A DNA stretch of 34,985 nucleotides from CAYRVX01 sp964642165 (lineage in GTDB: Bacteria > Planctomycetota > Phycisphaerae > SM23-33), in NCBI GenBank assembly GCA_964642165.1, contig CAZXOC010000041.1, positions 1 through 34,985 on the forward strand, in the 5' to 3' direction. Numbering within the stretch: position 1 is the stretch's first letter; each line of letters starts with the position of its first letter. This document shows, in pieces, positions 7,706-16,892 of this stretch. The notes below the pieces were generated by a model. The model was not told the DNA's origin. It did not search any database and saw only the letters and a program-made list of their open reading frames with translations. The position numbers and the translations under genes were made by a program.

Positions 7706-8812
7706 TCAGATTGGCTCGGCCGCCCGGGGGAAGCTGCCGAGGACGTGCATCTCGCCGCAGTGGTCTCGGGCCTCCGCCAGGGCCTCCGCGAAGTTCGGGT
7801 TCTCGCAGTGCCCCTCGGCATCGACGAAGAAGTAGTACTCCCAATTCCGGCGCCGCGACGGGCGCGAGTCGATGTTCGTCAGGTTGATCTCGTGGCGGCT
7901 GAAGACGTTCAGCACGTCCACCAGCGCCCCCGAGCGGTGGGCCGTCGAGAACATCAGCGCCGTCTTGTCGCTTCCCGTGCGCTTGGCCGGGTCGCTGCCG
8001 ATGAGGAAGAACCGCGTCATGTTGTTGGGGGTGTCCTCGATGTTGGCGAAGACGATCTTCAGCCCGTACAGCTCCGCGGCGAGGTCCGACCCGATGGCCG
8101 CCAGGTCGGGCTGCTCGGCGGCCATCTCCGCCGCCCGGCTCGAACTCGCCACCGGGATCAGCTCCACCTTCTGGAGGCTCGTGGAGAGCCAGTTGCGGCA
8201 CTGGGCGAAGATGTCCGGCTTGGACGCGACGCAGCGGATCTCCTCGGGCGGGCAGTTGGCCAGGAGGTTGTGGTGGATCTCGACGATCACCTCGCCGCAG
8301 ATGTACACCGGCGCCTCGATGAAGCAGTCCAGCGTGTCGACCACCCCCCCGCCGGAGGAGTTCTCGATCGGCACGAGCCCCAGGTCGCAATGCCCCCGGG
8401 CAACCTCGTCGAAGACGGCCCGGATGTCCGCCATCGGGCGATACTCGACCGACGAGCCGAACTTCCGCTGGGCGGCCAGGTGCGAGAACGTGCCCCTCGG
8501 GCCCAGGTAGCCGATCCGCAGCGGCTTCTCCAGCGCGAACGAGCCGCTCATCAGCTCGCGGTAGATCGCCTGGAGCGTCTGCTGCGGCAGGGGCCCGCTG
8601 TTCAGCTCGGCGATGCGCTTCAGCACGGCCGACTCGCGGTCCGGCGCGTAGATCGGCGTGCCGTCGGCCCGCTTGGCCTTGCCGACGCGCACCACCACGC
8701 CGGCCCGCTTGTTGAGCAGGTCGACGATCTCCTGGTCCAGCCCGTCGATCTCGCGCCGCAGCGCCGCGAGGTCCGCCGCCCCCGGCTCGCCGTGGCTTGT
8801 ATCATCCGTCAT
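7706..8812 (-). CDS. pheA: Bifunctional chorismate mutase / prephenate dehydratase
   Basis: Makes phenylpyruvate from chorismate for phenylalanine synthesis. The 368-residue protein has an AroQ-type chorismate mutase helix bundle in the first 95 residues (LRREIDGLDQEIVDLLNKRAGVV..VGKAKR), then the dehydratase with GPRGTFSHLA, VPIENSSGGGVVDTLD and NMTRFF, and a C-terminal ACT domain with SGALVDVLNVFSRHEINLTNIDSRPSR. The phenylalanine-binding ESRP motif reads DSRP here, as in some relatives. The ATG at 8812 has GGGAAGG seven bases upstream and a promoter 56 bases before it, so it is the likely first gene of the long minus-strand run. Confidence 0.96.
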   Translation of the reverse strand: MTDDTSHGEPGAADLAALRREIDGLDQEIVDLLNKRAGVVVRVGKAKRADGTPIYAPDRESAVLKRIAELNSGPLPQQTLQAIYRELMSGSFALEKPLRIGYLGPRGTFSHLAAQRKFGSSVEYRPMADIRAVFDEVARGHCDLGLVPIENSSGGGVVDTLDCFIEAPVYICGEVIVEIHHNLLANCPPEEIRCVASKPDIFAQCRNWLSTSLQKVELIPVASSSRAAEMAAEQPDLAAIGSDLAAELYGLKIVFANIEDTPNNMTRFFLIGSDPAKRTGSDKTALMFSTAHRSGALVDVLNVFSRHEINLTNIDSRPSRRRNWEYYFFVDAEGHCENPNFAEALAEARDHCGEMHVLGSFPRAAEPI

Positions 8813-8867
8813 TGCGTGACCTTCCCGCGGTCGGCGCACAAGCCACCTGCCCGCGAAGAGTCCGGCC

Positions 8868-8896
8868 TTTGTACCTGTCGCCGCCAGAGGGGTCAA
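8868..8896 (-). promoter_or_regulatory. Sigma-70 promoter before pheA
   Basis: On the minus strand TTGACC and TACAAA are separated by exactly 17 bases. This would start transcription about 50 bases before the pheA ATG. It is the clearest promoter seen upstream of the housekeeping run, whose later gaps are short. Confidence 0.65.
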
Positions 8897-8950
8897 GCTG
8901 TTTTTGCCGGGCGCGGGCCGTGAGCTGCCAACAGGGCCCCGTGGCGGGCC

Positions 8951-11221
8951 TCACAGCAGGTTCATGGGGTCCACGTCGGCGATGACTTCGGCCTTGACGT
9001 CGCGGGCGAGCTGCTCCATCCGCCCGGCGAGGGCCTTCTGCACGAGCCCGGGGCGGTCCGCGGCGAGGAGCACCTGGAAGCGGAACTGGCCGCGGATCTT
9101 GAAGACGCCGGCCTCGGTCGGGGCCCAGAGGCTCACGCCGGGCGGCGCGTGCTTGCGAAGGGTCTGGAAGAGGACCTGGGCGCCTTGCTGGGCGCGGTCG
9201 GGCTTGGCGTGTCGCACGAGGAACCGCACCAGGCGGGAGAACGGCGGCAGGTGCGCGTCCTGGCGCAGCGGCAGCTCCCAATCGGCGAAACCGGCGTAGT
9301 CGTGCGTCGCGGCGAAGCGGATGCTCGGCTCGTCGGCGTGCAGCGTCTGGACGACCACCTCACCGGGCACCTCGGCGCGTCCGGCGCGACCGGCGACCTG
9401 CACGATGAGCTGGAACGTCCGTTCGGAGGCGCGGAAGTCGGGGATGGTCAGCGACGTATCGGCGGAGATCACGCCCACCAGCGAGACGCGGGGGAAGTCG
9501 AGCCCCTTGGCGACCATCTGCGTGCCGAGCAGGACGTCCAGCTCGCCGGCGGCGAAGGCATCGAAGACCTGCCGGAACTGGCGCGGGGAGCTCATCGTGT
9601 CGCTGTCCATGCGGGCGACGGCGGCCTCCGGAAACTTCCGCGCCAGCTCGCCCTCGATCCGCTGGATGCCCAGCCCGAACAGCAGCAGCTTGCCCCCGCA
9701 GGCAGGGCAGCGCTCCGGCAGCGACGCCGTCTCCCGGCAGTAGTGGCACATCACCAACTGCGTGGCGCGGTGGAAGACCATCGGGCGCGTGCAGTTCTCG
9801 CACTCGTACTGCCAGCGGCACTTGGGGCAGAAGACGTAGCTGGCGTAACCGCGGCGGTTGAGCAGGAGGATGATCTGCTCGCGGCGGTCGAGGGCGGCGG
9901 CAATCCGGTGCGTCAGCGTCGCGCCGATCAGCTCGATGCGCCCCGAGGCCAGGTCCTTCCGCAGCTCGATGATCTGGAGCTTCGGCAGCGGCAGCCCGCG
10001 GACGCGCCGCGGCAGCTCCAGCAGGTCGTAGCGGCCGCGCTGCGCGTTGCGCATCGATTCGAGCGACGGCGTCGCCGAGCCGAGCAGCGCCGGGATCTCC
10101 GCCAGGTGCGCCCGCTGGACGGCCACGTCGCGCCCGTGGTAGCGGGGGACGTTGTCCTGCTTGTAGGACGGCTCGTGCTCCTCGTCGATGACGATCAGTC
10201 CGAGCCGCCTCGCCGGGGCGAAGACGGCGCTGCGGGGCCCGACGACGACGGAGGCGTAGCCGTCGCGGATCTGTTGGTAGGCGAAGGCCCGCTCCGGGTC
10301 GGACAGCCCGCTGTGCAGCACGGCGACGCGGGGCAGGCGGCGAAGCAGCCGGTGAAGCGTCTGCGTGGCCAGGGCGATCTCGGGCACGAGCAGGAGGGCC
10401 TGTCGGCCGGCCTGGATCACGCGGCGAATGGCGCGGACGTAGACCTCGGTCTTGCCGCTGCCGGTGACGCCGTGCAGCAGCGTCGCGGAGAAGCCCTGCG
10501 CATCGAGCTTGAGCGTCAGGGCGTCCAGGACGCCCTGCTGGTCGGCATTGAGCTCGAACGGGTCGGGCTCGACGGCGTCGGCGAGCCGCCCCAGCGTGAC
10601 GCGGCGCGACTCCAGGGCGATCAGCTCGCGGCGCGCCAGGCGGCGGATCGTGTCGCGCGACGCGCCGCGCTGCCGCAGCGCCCCGACGGGAAGGCACGCC
10701 AGACCCTGCTTGCGCGCCTCGGCCAGCTCGTCGAGCACCTGCCGCTGCCGCGGGCCCAGCGACGCGGGCCAGTCCGCGCGGTCCTTCGTCAGGCGGGCGA
10801 CGGCCTCGCGGCGCGGCGGGCGCGAGCCCACGGCGGACGGGACCATCGCCGCCAGGACCATCCCCAGCGGCGCCAGGTAGTAGTCGCGGATCCAGCGGGC
10901 GAGGCGCCAGAGCGGCTCGTCGAGCTGCGGCTCGCGGTCGAGCAGCTCGCCGACACACTTCAGCGGGTGCGGGCCGGGCTGCCGCAGCGGCTCGACCACG
11001 AACCCCACCGTCGGGCGGTTGCCCCGCCCGAACGGCACGCGGACGCGCTGCCCGACGGCCGGGGCGCCCAAGGCGTCCGGCCAGAGGTAGTCGAACGCCC
11101 GCCAGACGTTGGCCGCCACGGCCAGCGAGACCACGCGGGCGCCCGGGGCGGGCCGGACCGCCGCGCCCCCCTCGCCCAACGGCGCCGCCTCGGGGGCGGG
11201 TTCTTCGAAGAGCTTCGCCAC
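8951..11221 (-). CDS. priA: Primosomal protein N' (PriA helicase)
   Basis: Restarts stalled replication forks by binding branched DNA, unwinding 3' to 5' and loading the replicative helicase. Seen in order: the 3'-end binding domain (VVSLAVAANVWRAFDYLWPD...GQRVRVPFGRGNRPTVGFV), Walker A GVTGSGKTE, DEAH-type box DEEHEPSYKQD, RYHGRDVAVQRA, then eight zinc-binding cysteines in four CxxC pairs (CPKC, CENC, CHYC, CPAC), and helicase motifs GTQMVAKGLDFPRVSLVGV and QVAGRAGR. The 756-residue length fits. The chosen start is a GTG (VAKLFEEP); longer in-frame ATGs exist at 11341 and 11428 but add non-family sequence and run through the opposite promoter. No ribosome site precedes the GTG; a -10-like TACCAT lies six bases upstream, so the mRNA may be leaderless. 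Confidence 0.95.
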   Translation of the reverse strand: MAKLFEEPAPEAAPLGEGGAAVRPAPGARVVSLAVAANVWRAFDYLWPDALGAPAVGQRVRVPFGRGNRPTVGFVVEPLRQPGPHPLKCVGELLDREPQLDEPLWRLARWIRDYYLAPLGMVLAAMVPSAVGSRPPRREAVARLTKDRADWPASLGPRQRQVLDELAEARKQGLACLPVGALRQRGASRDTIRRLARRELIALESRRVTLGRLADAVEPDPFELNADQQGVLDALTLKLDAQGFSATLLHGVTGSGKTEVYVRAIRRVIQAGRQALLLVPEIALATQTLHRLLRRLPRVAVLHSGLSDPERAFAYQQIRDGYASVVVGPRSAVFAPARRLGLIVIDEEHEPSYKQDNVPRYHGRDVAVQRAHLAEIPALLGSATPSLESMRNAQRGRYDLLELPRRVRGLPLPKLQIIELRKDLASGRIELIGATLTHRIAAALDRREQIILLLNRRGYASYVFCPKCRWQYECENCTRPMVFHRATQLVMCHYCRETASLPERCPACGGKLLLFGLGIQRIEGELARKFPEAAVARMDSDTMSSPRQFRQVFDAFAAGELDVLLGTQMVAKGLDFPRVSLVGVISADTSLTIPDFRASERTFQLIVQVAGRAGRAEVPGEVVVQTLHADEPSIRFAATHDYAGFADWELPLRQDAHLPPFSRLVRFLVRHAKPDRAQQGAQVLFQTLRKHAPPGVSLWAPTEAGVFKIRGQFRFQVLLAADRPGLVQKALAGRMEQLARDVKAEVIADVDPMNLL

Positions 11222-11227
11222 CCGTGC

Positions 11228-11256
11228 ATGGTAGCCGGGCCCCCGCGCGGGAAGAA
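11228..11256 (-). promoter_or_regulatory. Possible priA promoter giving a leaderless mRNA
   Basis: Minus strand TTCTTC, 17-base spacer, TACCAT, ending six bases before the proposed GTG start. The -35 is weak, so this is a tentative site. Confidence 0.3.
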
Positions 11257-11334
11257 GGGCAAAGGGCGCCCGAACGCCCGCGGCAGGTGCCCCGTCCGCC
11301 GCGGGCGCCGGGCGCCAAGTTCCCCGGAAGACAT

Positions 11335-11363
11335 TTGCCATGACCCCGGCGGCTCGATAGTCT
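11335..11363 (+). promoter_or_regulatory. Promoter before the response regulator-M16-RDD operon
   Basis: TTGCCA and TAGTCT separated by 17 bases, about 45 bases before the response regulator ATG. It faces away from priA. Confidence 0.5.
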
Positions 11364-11412
11364 GGTACGGGCGCGCCGCAGGCCGCGGCGCCAAAGCCGG
11401 GAGAGCGCGCCG

Positions 11413-11922
11413 ATGCCAGACGCACCAACCGAGCGGCCGGCCCGTGCCGCCGATGCGGACGAGAACGTCGCCCAGAGCCGGGTGCTCGTCGTGGACGACA
11501 ATGCCCAGAACCTCGAGCTGCTGGTGGCGTACCTGGACGGCCTCGACTGCGAGGTGGCCACCGCCGTCGACGGCGTCGACGCCCTCGGCAAGATCCAGGA
11601 GGACCCGCCGGACCTGATCCTGCTGGACATCATGATGCCGCGGATGAGCGGCTTCGAGGTCTGCCGGAAGGTCAAGACCGACCCCACCACGCGGGACATC
11701 CCGGTGATCATGGTCACGGCGCTGAACGAGCTGGGGGACATCGAGCGGGGCGTGGAAAGCGGCACGGACGACTTCATCACCAAACCGGTCAACCGCCTGG
11801 AGCTGGTCACGCGGGTCAGGAGCCTGCTTCGCGTCCGGCACCTCAAGGGCGAGCTGGACCGCACGCTGGCCTACCTCAACAGCGTGGAATCCGACCGGGA
11901 GGAAGAGAGCCCGGAACCTTGA
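11413..11922 (+). CDS. Single-domain (CheY-like) response regulator
   Basis: A 169-residue receiver-domain protein with no output domain. The receiver spans about residues 22-145: acidic pair Asp28-Asp29 (VLVVDDN), phospho-acceptor Asp72 (LILLDIMMPRMSG), Thr102 (VMVTAL) and Lys124 (FITKPV). The sequence is closest to the receivers of PleD/Cph-type regulators. A 21-residue Ala-rich N-terminal lead and a charged C-terminal helix (GELDRTLAYLNSVESDREEE) flank it. There is no kinase gene next to it, so its partner is unknown. A GGGAG site lies nine bases before the ATG. It is the first gene of an apparent operon, 68 bases before the M16 peptidase. Confidence 0.93.
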   Translation: MPDAPTERPARAADADENVAQSRVLVVDDNAQNLELLVAYLDGLDCEVATAVDGVDALGKIQEDPPDLILLDIMMPRMSGFEVCRKVKTDPTTRDIPVIMVTALNELGDIERGVESGTDDFITKPVNRLELVTRVRSLLRVRHLKGELDRTLAYLNSVESDREEESPEP

Positions 11923-11990
11923 GGAGCGCCCGGCGTCGCATCGATCACGGCCGCGGCCCCCGGCCCCCCGGCCCGGCAGGGAGGAGCACG

Positions 11991-14753
11991 ATGAGAACGT
12001 CCACACCCCTTGCGTTCCTGCTGGCGGCCGCCCTCCTGGCGACGGGCGGCATGGCGGTGCCGCCGGCGGAGGCCTCGCCGAAGCCGATGGCCGTCGCCGA
12101 GCGGACGCTGGCGCCGGGCGGGGTGGTCGTGGCCAGGCTGGCAAACGGGCTGACGGTCATCGTCAAGCCGACGCGCAGCGCCCCCGTCGTGTGCGTGCGG
12201 GCGTACGTCCGCGCCGGCGGGATCTACGAGGGCGAGTACCTCGGCTGCGGCATCAGCCATCTCTGCGAGCACCTGGTCGCCAAGGGCGCGCTGAGCGCCG
12301 ACGACCCGCGCGGCGACGCGGGGAAGATCGGGCAGACGCGCACGATCGTCTCCGACATCGGGGGGCAGTCCAACGCCTCAACGGGGCTGGCCTGGACGCA
12401 GTACTACATCTCCGCCGCGGCCGGAAAGGCCCACGACTGCATCGACCTGATCGCGGGATGGATGGCCCGCGCCGCCATCGAGCCCGAGGACTTCCGGCGA
12501 GAGCACGGCGTGGTGCAGCGGGAGCTGGAGCTGGGCAAGGACGACCCCGACCGGCAGATGTGGTACGCCCACGCAGCGGCGGCCTTCGGCACGCACCCGG
12601 CCGCCGTGCCGGTCATCGGCTACAAGAAGCCGCTCCAGGAACTCACGCTGGAGGACGTGCGCCGGTACCACCGCCGGATGTACGTGCCGGACAACATGGT
12701 CTTCGTGGTGGTCGGCGACGTGGACGCCGAGGCGGCCCTGGGCCGCACGCGCAAGGCGTTTGCGGGCTTCGCCCGCGGGCGCGTGGCGGACCTGTCGCTG
12801 CCAGAGATCCGCCCGCTATCGGGCGTGATCCGAACCGTCCGCCCGCATGCCGATCTCAAGGAATCCCTCCAGGAAATCAGCTTCCAGAGCATCCCCCTGC
12901 TGCACGAGGACCTCTACGCCCTCGACGTGCTGGGCACGATCCTCGGCAGCGGCGAGACCAGCCGCCTGAACTCGAAGGTCCGCCGGCAGCGGCGCCTCGT
13001 CACGAGCATCTCGTGCGGCAGTTGGACGCCCAGTTGGGGCAAGGGCATCTTCACCATCTCCTTCCGCGCCGCGCCGGACAAGGCCGACGCCGCCGAAAAG
13101 GCCGTCCTCGACGAGCTGCGCGGCGTCGTCGCGAAGGGCGTCACCGCCGCCGAGCTGGCCCGCGCGAAACGCCAGATGGCCGCCGACTTCGTCTACGCCC
13201 AGCAGTCGGTCGAGTCCGTCTCCCGCCGGCTCGGCACCGACTACCTGACGACGGGCGACGTGAGCTTCTCCCGGAACTACACGAAGCGCGTCCAGGCCGT
13301 CACCGCCGACCAGGTCCACCGGATGGCCCGCAAGTACCTCACGTTCGACCGGATGGTGATCACGCGGCTGGTGCCGCCGGAGAAGTTCGCGGCGACGGCC
13401 GCCGTCGGGAAGGTCGGCGCCGGCTCCGTCACCCGCACCTTCCGCCTGCGCAACGGGCTGCGCGTGGTCCTGCACGCGACGGACTCCGTCGAGCTGGCGG
13501 CCATGGCCTTCGCCACCAAGGGCGGGCTGCTGGCGGAGGACCAGGAGACCAACGGGCTGGGCAGCCTGATGGCCACCCTGAGCACGAAGGGGGCCGGGGA
13601 ACGTTCGGCCGAGGAGATCGCCGAGTTCTTCGCCCGCGCCGGGGGCAGCATCTCCGGGAGCTGCGGGAACAACACGATGTACTGGCAGGCCTCGTGCCTC
13701 GACGACAGCTTCGAGCCGGCGCTGGCGATCTTCGCGGACGTCATCCAGCGCCCGAGCTTCCCCGAGAAGGAGCTGGAGATCCTCCGCCCGATGCACCTGG
13801 CGGCCATCGACCGGATCGAGCAGGACTGGTTCTCGGAGCTGATGCGGCACTTCCGCGGCGAGTTCTTCGGGGACGCGCCGTACGCGATGCTCTCGCCGGG
13901 TCGGAGGAAGGTGGTCCAGGCCGCCACGGTCAAGGACCTCGCGGCGCACCACAAGACGTACGTTCGGGGCGGCAACAGCGTGCTGGCGATCTTCGGGCAC
14001 TTCGACGCCGCGGCGGCGGAGAAGCGCATCCGCCGGCTCTTCGAGCCGCTGCCGGGCGGGCACGTGAACCTGGTGATCCCGCCGGCCAGGACGGTCCGAC
14101 GCTCCGGCGAGACGCACGTGCTGACGACGCAGAAGAAGGTCGCCGGCGTCATCGTCGCCGCACCCGGCATGAAGGTGGACAACCTCGAGGATCGCTTCGC
14201 CATCACCGTGCTGGACACGATCATCAGCGGCTATCGGCTCCCGGGCGGGTGGCTGCACAACGAGCTCCGCGGCAAGCAGCTCGTCTACGTGGTCCACGCG
14301 TACAACTGGATGGGGCTCGCGCCGGGCGCGTTCATCGTCTACGCCGCCGGGCAGCCGGAAAAGGCCCCCGAAGTGGTTCGCATCATCCGGCGCAACCTGC
14401 GTCGGGCCGCCGGGTACACGCCGACGCAGAAGGAGATCGACAAGGCCGTCAACACGATCCTGACGGCCGACCTGCTCGGCAACCAGTCGATGGCGTCGCT
14501 GGCGATGTCGGCGGCATTGGACGAGCTGTACGGCTTCGGGCACGACTTCCGCAGCAAGCTGGAGGGCCACTACGCCCGCGTCACCCCCGCCGACGTGGCG
14601 CGCGTGGCGAGGAAGTACCTCTCCGGCGGCTGCGTCACCGTGGTCGCCACGCCCAAGCCGGAGTTGATGAAACGAGCAGGCAAACCCAAGCGGCGCCCGC
14701 CGGCGTCGGCCCCGAGCCGGCCAGCGGACGCACCAGCGAGAGACGCACCATGA
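11991..14753 (+). CDS. Secreted two-domain M16 zinc peptidase
   Basis: A 920-residue pitrilysin-family (M16B) protein with a signal peptide (RTSTPLAFLLAAALLATGGMAVPPAEA). The N-terminal half has the inverted zinc motif HLCEH (His90, Glu93, His94) and a downstream Glu in FRREHGVVQREL about 77 residues later, so it should be catalytically active. The C-terminal half repeats the fold (FRLRNGLRVVLHATDS...NGLGSLMATLSTKG) but has no HxxEH, as is normal for the non-catalytic half. Relatives degrade peptides in the periplasm or act in envelope maintenance. ATG at 11991 has a GGGAGGAG ribosome site. The stop overlaps the next gene's start (ATGA). Confidence 0.93.
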   Translation: MRTSTPLAFLLAAALLATGGMAVPPAEASPKPMAVAERTLAPGGVVVARLANGLTVIVKPTRSAPVVCVRAYVRAGGIYEGEYLGCGISHLCEHLVAKGALSADDPRGDAGKIGQTRTIVSDIGGQSNASTGLAWTQYYISAAAGKAHDCIDLIAGWMARAAIEPEDFRREHGVVQRELELGKDDPDRQMWYAHAAAAFGTHPAAVPVIGYKKPLQELTLEDVRRYHRRMYVPDNMVFVVVGDVDAEAALGRTRKAFAGFARGRVADLSLPEIRPLSGVIRTVRPHADLKESLQEISFQSIPLLHEDLYALDVLGTILGSGETSRLNSKVRRQRRLVTSISCGSWTPSWGKGIFTISFRAAPDKADAAEKAVLDELRGVVAKGVTAAELARAKRQMAADFVYAQQSVESVSRRLGTDYLTTGDVSFSRNYTKRVQAVTADQVHRMARKYLTFDRMVITRLVPPEKFAATAAVGKVGAGSVTRTFRLRNGLRVVLHATDSVELAAMAFATKGGLLAEDQETNGLGSLMATLSTKGAGERSAEEIAEFFARAGGSISGSCGNNTMYWQASCLDDSFEPALAIFADVIQRPSFPEKELEILRPMHLAAIDRIEQDWFSELMRHFRGEFFGDAPYAMLSPGRRKVVQAATVKDLAAHHKTYVRGGNSVLAIFGHFDAAAAEKRIRRLFEPLPGGHVNLVIPPARTVRRSGETHVLTTQKKVAGVIVAAPGMKVDNLEDRFAITVLDTIISGYRLPGGWLHNELRGKQLVYVVHAYNWMGLAPGAFIVYAAGQPEKAPEVVRIIRRNLRRAAGYTPTQKEIDKAVNTILTADLLGNQSMASLAMSAALDELYGFGHDFRSKLEGHYARVTPADVARVARKYLSGGCVTVVATPKPELMKRAGKPKRRPPASAPSRPADAPARDAP

Positions 14754-15385
14754 CGGAGAACGACCAGGCGGCGGACCTGCTGGCCCTGTCCGTGCGGGAT
14801 TTCGCCGCGGCGACGGCGGCGAAGCAGTCCACGCCGGGAGGCGGCAGCGTCGCGGGCGTCGTCGGGGCGCTCGCCGTGGCGCTCGGCGAGATGGCCCTGA
14901 ACTTCACGAAGGGCAAGAAGAAGTTCGCCGAGCACGAGGCGACGTACGAGCACGTCTCGGGGCGGCTCGGACGCGCCCGCGAGATGTTCGAGCAACTGGT
15001 GGCCGACGACGTGGCCGCCTTCCGGAACTACCAGCAGGCCATGCGGATGGACGACTCGCCCGAGAAGGCCGAGGCCATGCAGATCGCCACCGCCGCGGCC
15101 ATCGCCGTGCCGCGCGAGGCCGCCAAACTCGCCCTGGCCGTCCTGGGCGACCTGCGCGAGCTGGGCGACAAGTGCAACCCCTGGCTGGTGAGCGACCTGG
15201 TCGCCGCCGCGGCGCTGGCCGAGGCCACCTGCCGCCTGAGCGACTACAACGTGCGGATCAACGTCGGTCAGGTGGACGATGCGGCCGCGGCCGCCGACCT
15301 GCGCGCGGGCTCGGCCGGCGACCTGGCCCGCGCCGTCGCGCTGCGGGAGGAGATCGAGCAGGCCGTCCGGGACCATCTGCCGTAG
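14750..15385 (+). CDS. Formimidoyl-THF cyclodeaminase-like (FTCD_C) protein
   Basis: A 211-residue protein of the cyclodeaminase (FTCD C-terminal, FolD-independent) family, an all-helical fold. The signature STPGGGSVAGVVGALAVALGEM lies at residues 27-48, followed by the long helices of the family and the ending LREEIEQAVRDHLP. Characterised members convert 5-formimino-THF to 5,10-methenyl-THF in histidine degradation; no histidine-utilisation gene is seen here, so the physiological substrate is open. Its ATG overlaps the M16 stop by four bases, suggesting translational coupling. Confidence 0.85.
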   Translation: MTENDQAADLLALSVRDFAAATAAKQSTPGGGSVAGVVGALAVALGEMALNFTKGKKKFAEHEATYEHVSGRLGRAREMFEQLVADDVAAFRNYQQAMRMDDSPEKAEAMQIATAAAIAVPREAAKLALAVLGDLRELGDKCNPWLVSDLVAAAALAEATCRLSDYNVRINVGQVDDAAAAADLRAGSAGDLARAVALREEIEQAVRDHLP

Positions 15386-15399
15386 GCGACGCGGGCATC

Positions 15400-15924
15400 A
15401 TGGCCAAGGACTACAACATCACGAAGACGACCGGGCGCTGTGCCGCGTGCGAGAAGGAGATGGCCCCGGGCGAGGAGTTCGTCGCGACGGTTCGCCCCGC
15501 GCCCGACGACGCCGAGGAGGAGTTCGCCCGGCGGGACTACTGCCCGGGCTGCTGGAGCGACGCCAAGGCGAAGGCCGAGGCCGACCCGGACGTCCTCGGC
15601 ATCTGGCGCAGCCGCGTGCCCCGGCCGAAGGAAAAGAGGCGCACCTTCGTTGACGACGAGGTGCTGATCAGCTTCTTCGAGCGGCTGGAGGGCTCCGACG
15701 AGCCCGCGCGCGTACAGTTCCGTTTCGTCCTGGCGCTCATCCTGATGCGCAAGAGGCTGCTCGTGTACGACGGCTCCGAGCCGACCGGCGACGGGCAGGA
15801 CGTCTGGACCATGCACGTCAGGGGCTCTGACCAGTCGTGCCAGGTGATCGACCCGCACGTGGAGGAGGAGCAGATCCACCAGGTCAGCCGCCAGCTCGGC
15901 GAGATCCTGGAGGCCGACCTGTGA
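15400..15924 (+). CDS. Conserved-looking Cys4 protein of unknown function
   Basis: I do not recognise a named family. The 174-residue protein starts MAKDYNITKTTGRCAACEKEMAPGEEF and has a second pair DYCPGCW about 35 residues later, giving CxxC-x(31-32)-CxxC, which looks like a zinc-binding module. The second half (VDDEVLISFFERLEGSDEPARVQFRFVLALILMRKRLLVYDG...WTMHVRGSDQSCQVIDP) is helical then beta-rich, and ends with HQVSRQLGEILEADL. No signal peptide, so it is probably cytoplasmic. It follows the cyclodeaminase-like gene by 14 bases and its TGA overlaps the next gene's GTG. Similar proteins are, from memory, common in planctomycete genomes without a function. Confidence 0.8.
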   Translation: MAKDYNITKTTGRCAACEKEMAPGEEFVATVRPAPDDAEEEFARRDYCPGCWSDAKAKAEADPDVLGIWRSRVPRPKEKRRTFVDDEVLISFFERLEGSDEPARVQFRFVLALILMRKRLLVYDGSEPTGDGQDVWTMHVRGSDQSCQVIDPHVEEEQIHQVSRQLGEILEADL

Positions 15925-16892
15925 GGCGCGCGGGCGCAGCGATCCCGGGAGTCCTCATTCCGCTGCTGCTGGCGGCAGCGGGGTGCCGGCCGTGTCCGGA
16001 GACGGTCGTCTCGCTGCACGAGCTGGTGGCGGAGTACAACGCCAACGCCGACGCCGTGCCGCGCCTCTGGGCGCGGGCGGACATGTCGGTGACGATCGAC
16101 GTGAAGGACGCCCTGCCCTTCACGTGGCGCAGCGGCGGGCCGACCTGCCTGCTGCTGCTGGCCAAGGGCAAGGACCGCCTCGGGGCGCACGACTTCGCGC
16201 TGCTGGGGCGGGAGACGGCCGCCGTGGTGCTCTTCCGCATCGGCAGCAGCGCCGAGCAGGGCGTGTACTACTTCTGGTTCCAATTCGGCGACCGCGCCGG
16301 GGCGTGGTACGGCCTCCACGACGCCGCCCTGCCCCGCAGCGGGCGCCTGCCGATCGACCCGATGCAACTGCTCAGCGTGCTGGGCGTCTGCCCCCTGCCG
16401 GACGAGCCGGGCCGACTGCCCGCCGTCGCGCTGGGCATGCAGAACACGCCGGGGGACTGCGCCTACGTCGTGGCGGTCGTCGACCGCCCGCGCGGCGCCC
16501 GGCACATGCACTTCCGCCGCGAAGTCTACTTCCGCTGGAGCGACACCGAGCCCCGCCGGCCGTACCAGGTGAACCTGTTCGATGCCGCCGGCCGGCGGGT
16601 CATGACGGCCCGGCTGAAGCGCTATCGCCCCATCGACGTGTCGGAGCTGGACGACCCGCCGGACGTCGAGCCCGTCATGCCGACGGACATCGAGATCGTC
16701 GCCAACCGCTTCGGCTCGCTGCCGACGTCCGTCCGGCGGATCCACCTGGTGCTGTCGGAGATGACCGCCGCGGACAAGTGGGACCGCTCCGTGTGCCGCT
16801 TCGACCCGCCCGACGGCATCGTGCCGGTCCGTGTGGACCGCGCCGTCGGGGGCGCCCGCGCCGGGAAGCCCAAGGGAGGGCCGAGCAAGTGA
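15921..16892 (+). CDS. Predicted lipoprotein of unknown function
   Basis: A 323-residue protein. The GTG start, overlapping the previous stop as GTGA, gives RRAGAAIPGVLIPLLLAAAGC, a signal peptide whose Cys22 fits a lipobox (AAGC). The mature part begins ELVAEYNANADAVPRLWARADMSVTI and continues as a beta-rich sequence, ending in a segment IVANRFGSLPTSVRRIHLVLSEM. The early part recalls LolA/LolB-type lipid-binding folds (a YNxNA...RLWA opening before a beta sheet), but no diagnostic motif is visible, so I leave the function open. It sits between the Cys4 protein and the RDD protein, both joined by overlapping codons. Confidence 0.8.
   Translation: MRRAGAAIPGVLIPLLLAAAGCRPCPETVVSLHELVAEYNANADAVPRLWARADMSVTIDVKDALPFTWRSGGPTCLLLLAKGKDRLGAHDFALLGRETAAVVLFRIGSSAEQGVYYFWFQFGDRAGAWYGLHDAALPRSGRLPIDPMQLLSVLGVCPLPDEPGRLPAVALGMQNTPGDCAYVVAVVDRPRGARHMHFRREVYFRWSDTEPRRPYQVNLFDAAGRRVMTARLKRYRPIDVSELDDPPDVEPVMPTDIEIVANRFGSLPTSVRRIHLVLSEMTAADKWDRSVCRFDPPDGIVPVRVDRAVGGARAGKPKGGPSK

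Noticed and set aside
9149..11617. An 822-codon plus-strand frame opposite priA
   Set aside because: It is the complement of a clear PriA with all helicase and zinc motifs; no motif of its own.
12191..15385. A 1064-codon frame on the plus strand across the M16 and cyclodeaminase-like genes
   Set aside because: Out-of-frame reading of GC-rich coding DNA, giving Arg/Gly/Pro-rich sequence. Only its tail, from 14750, is the real cyclodeaminase-like gene.
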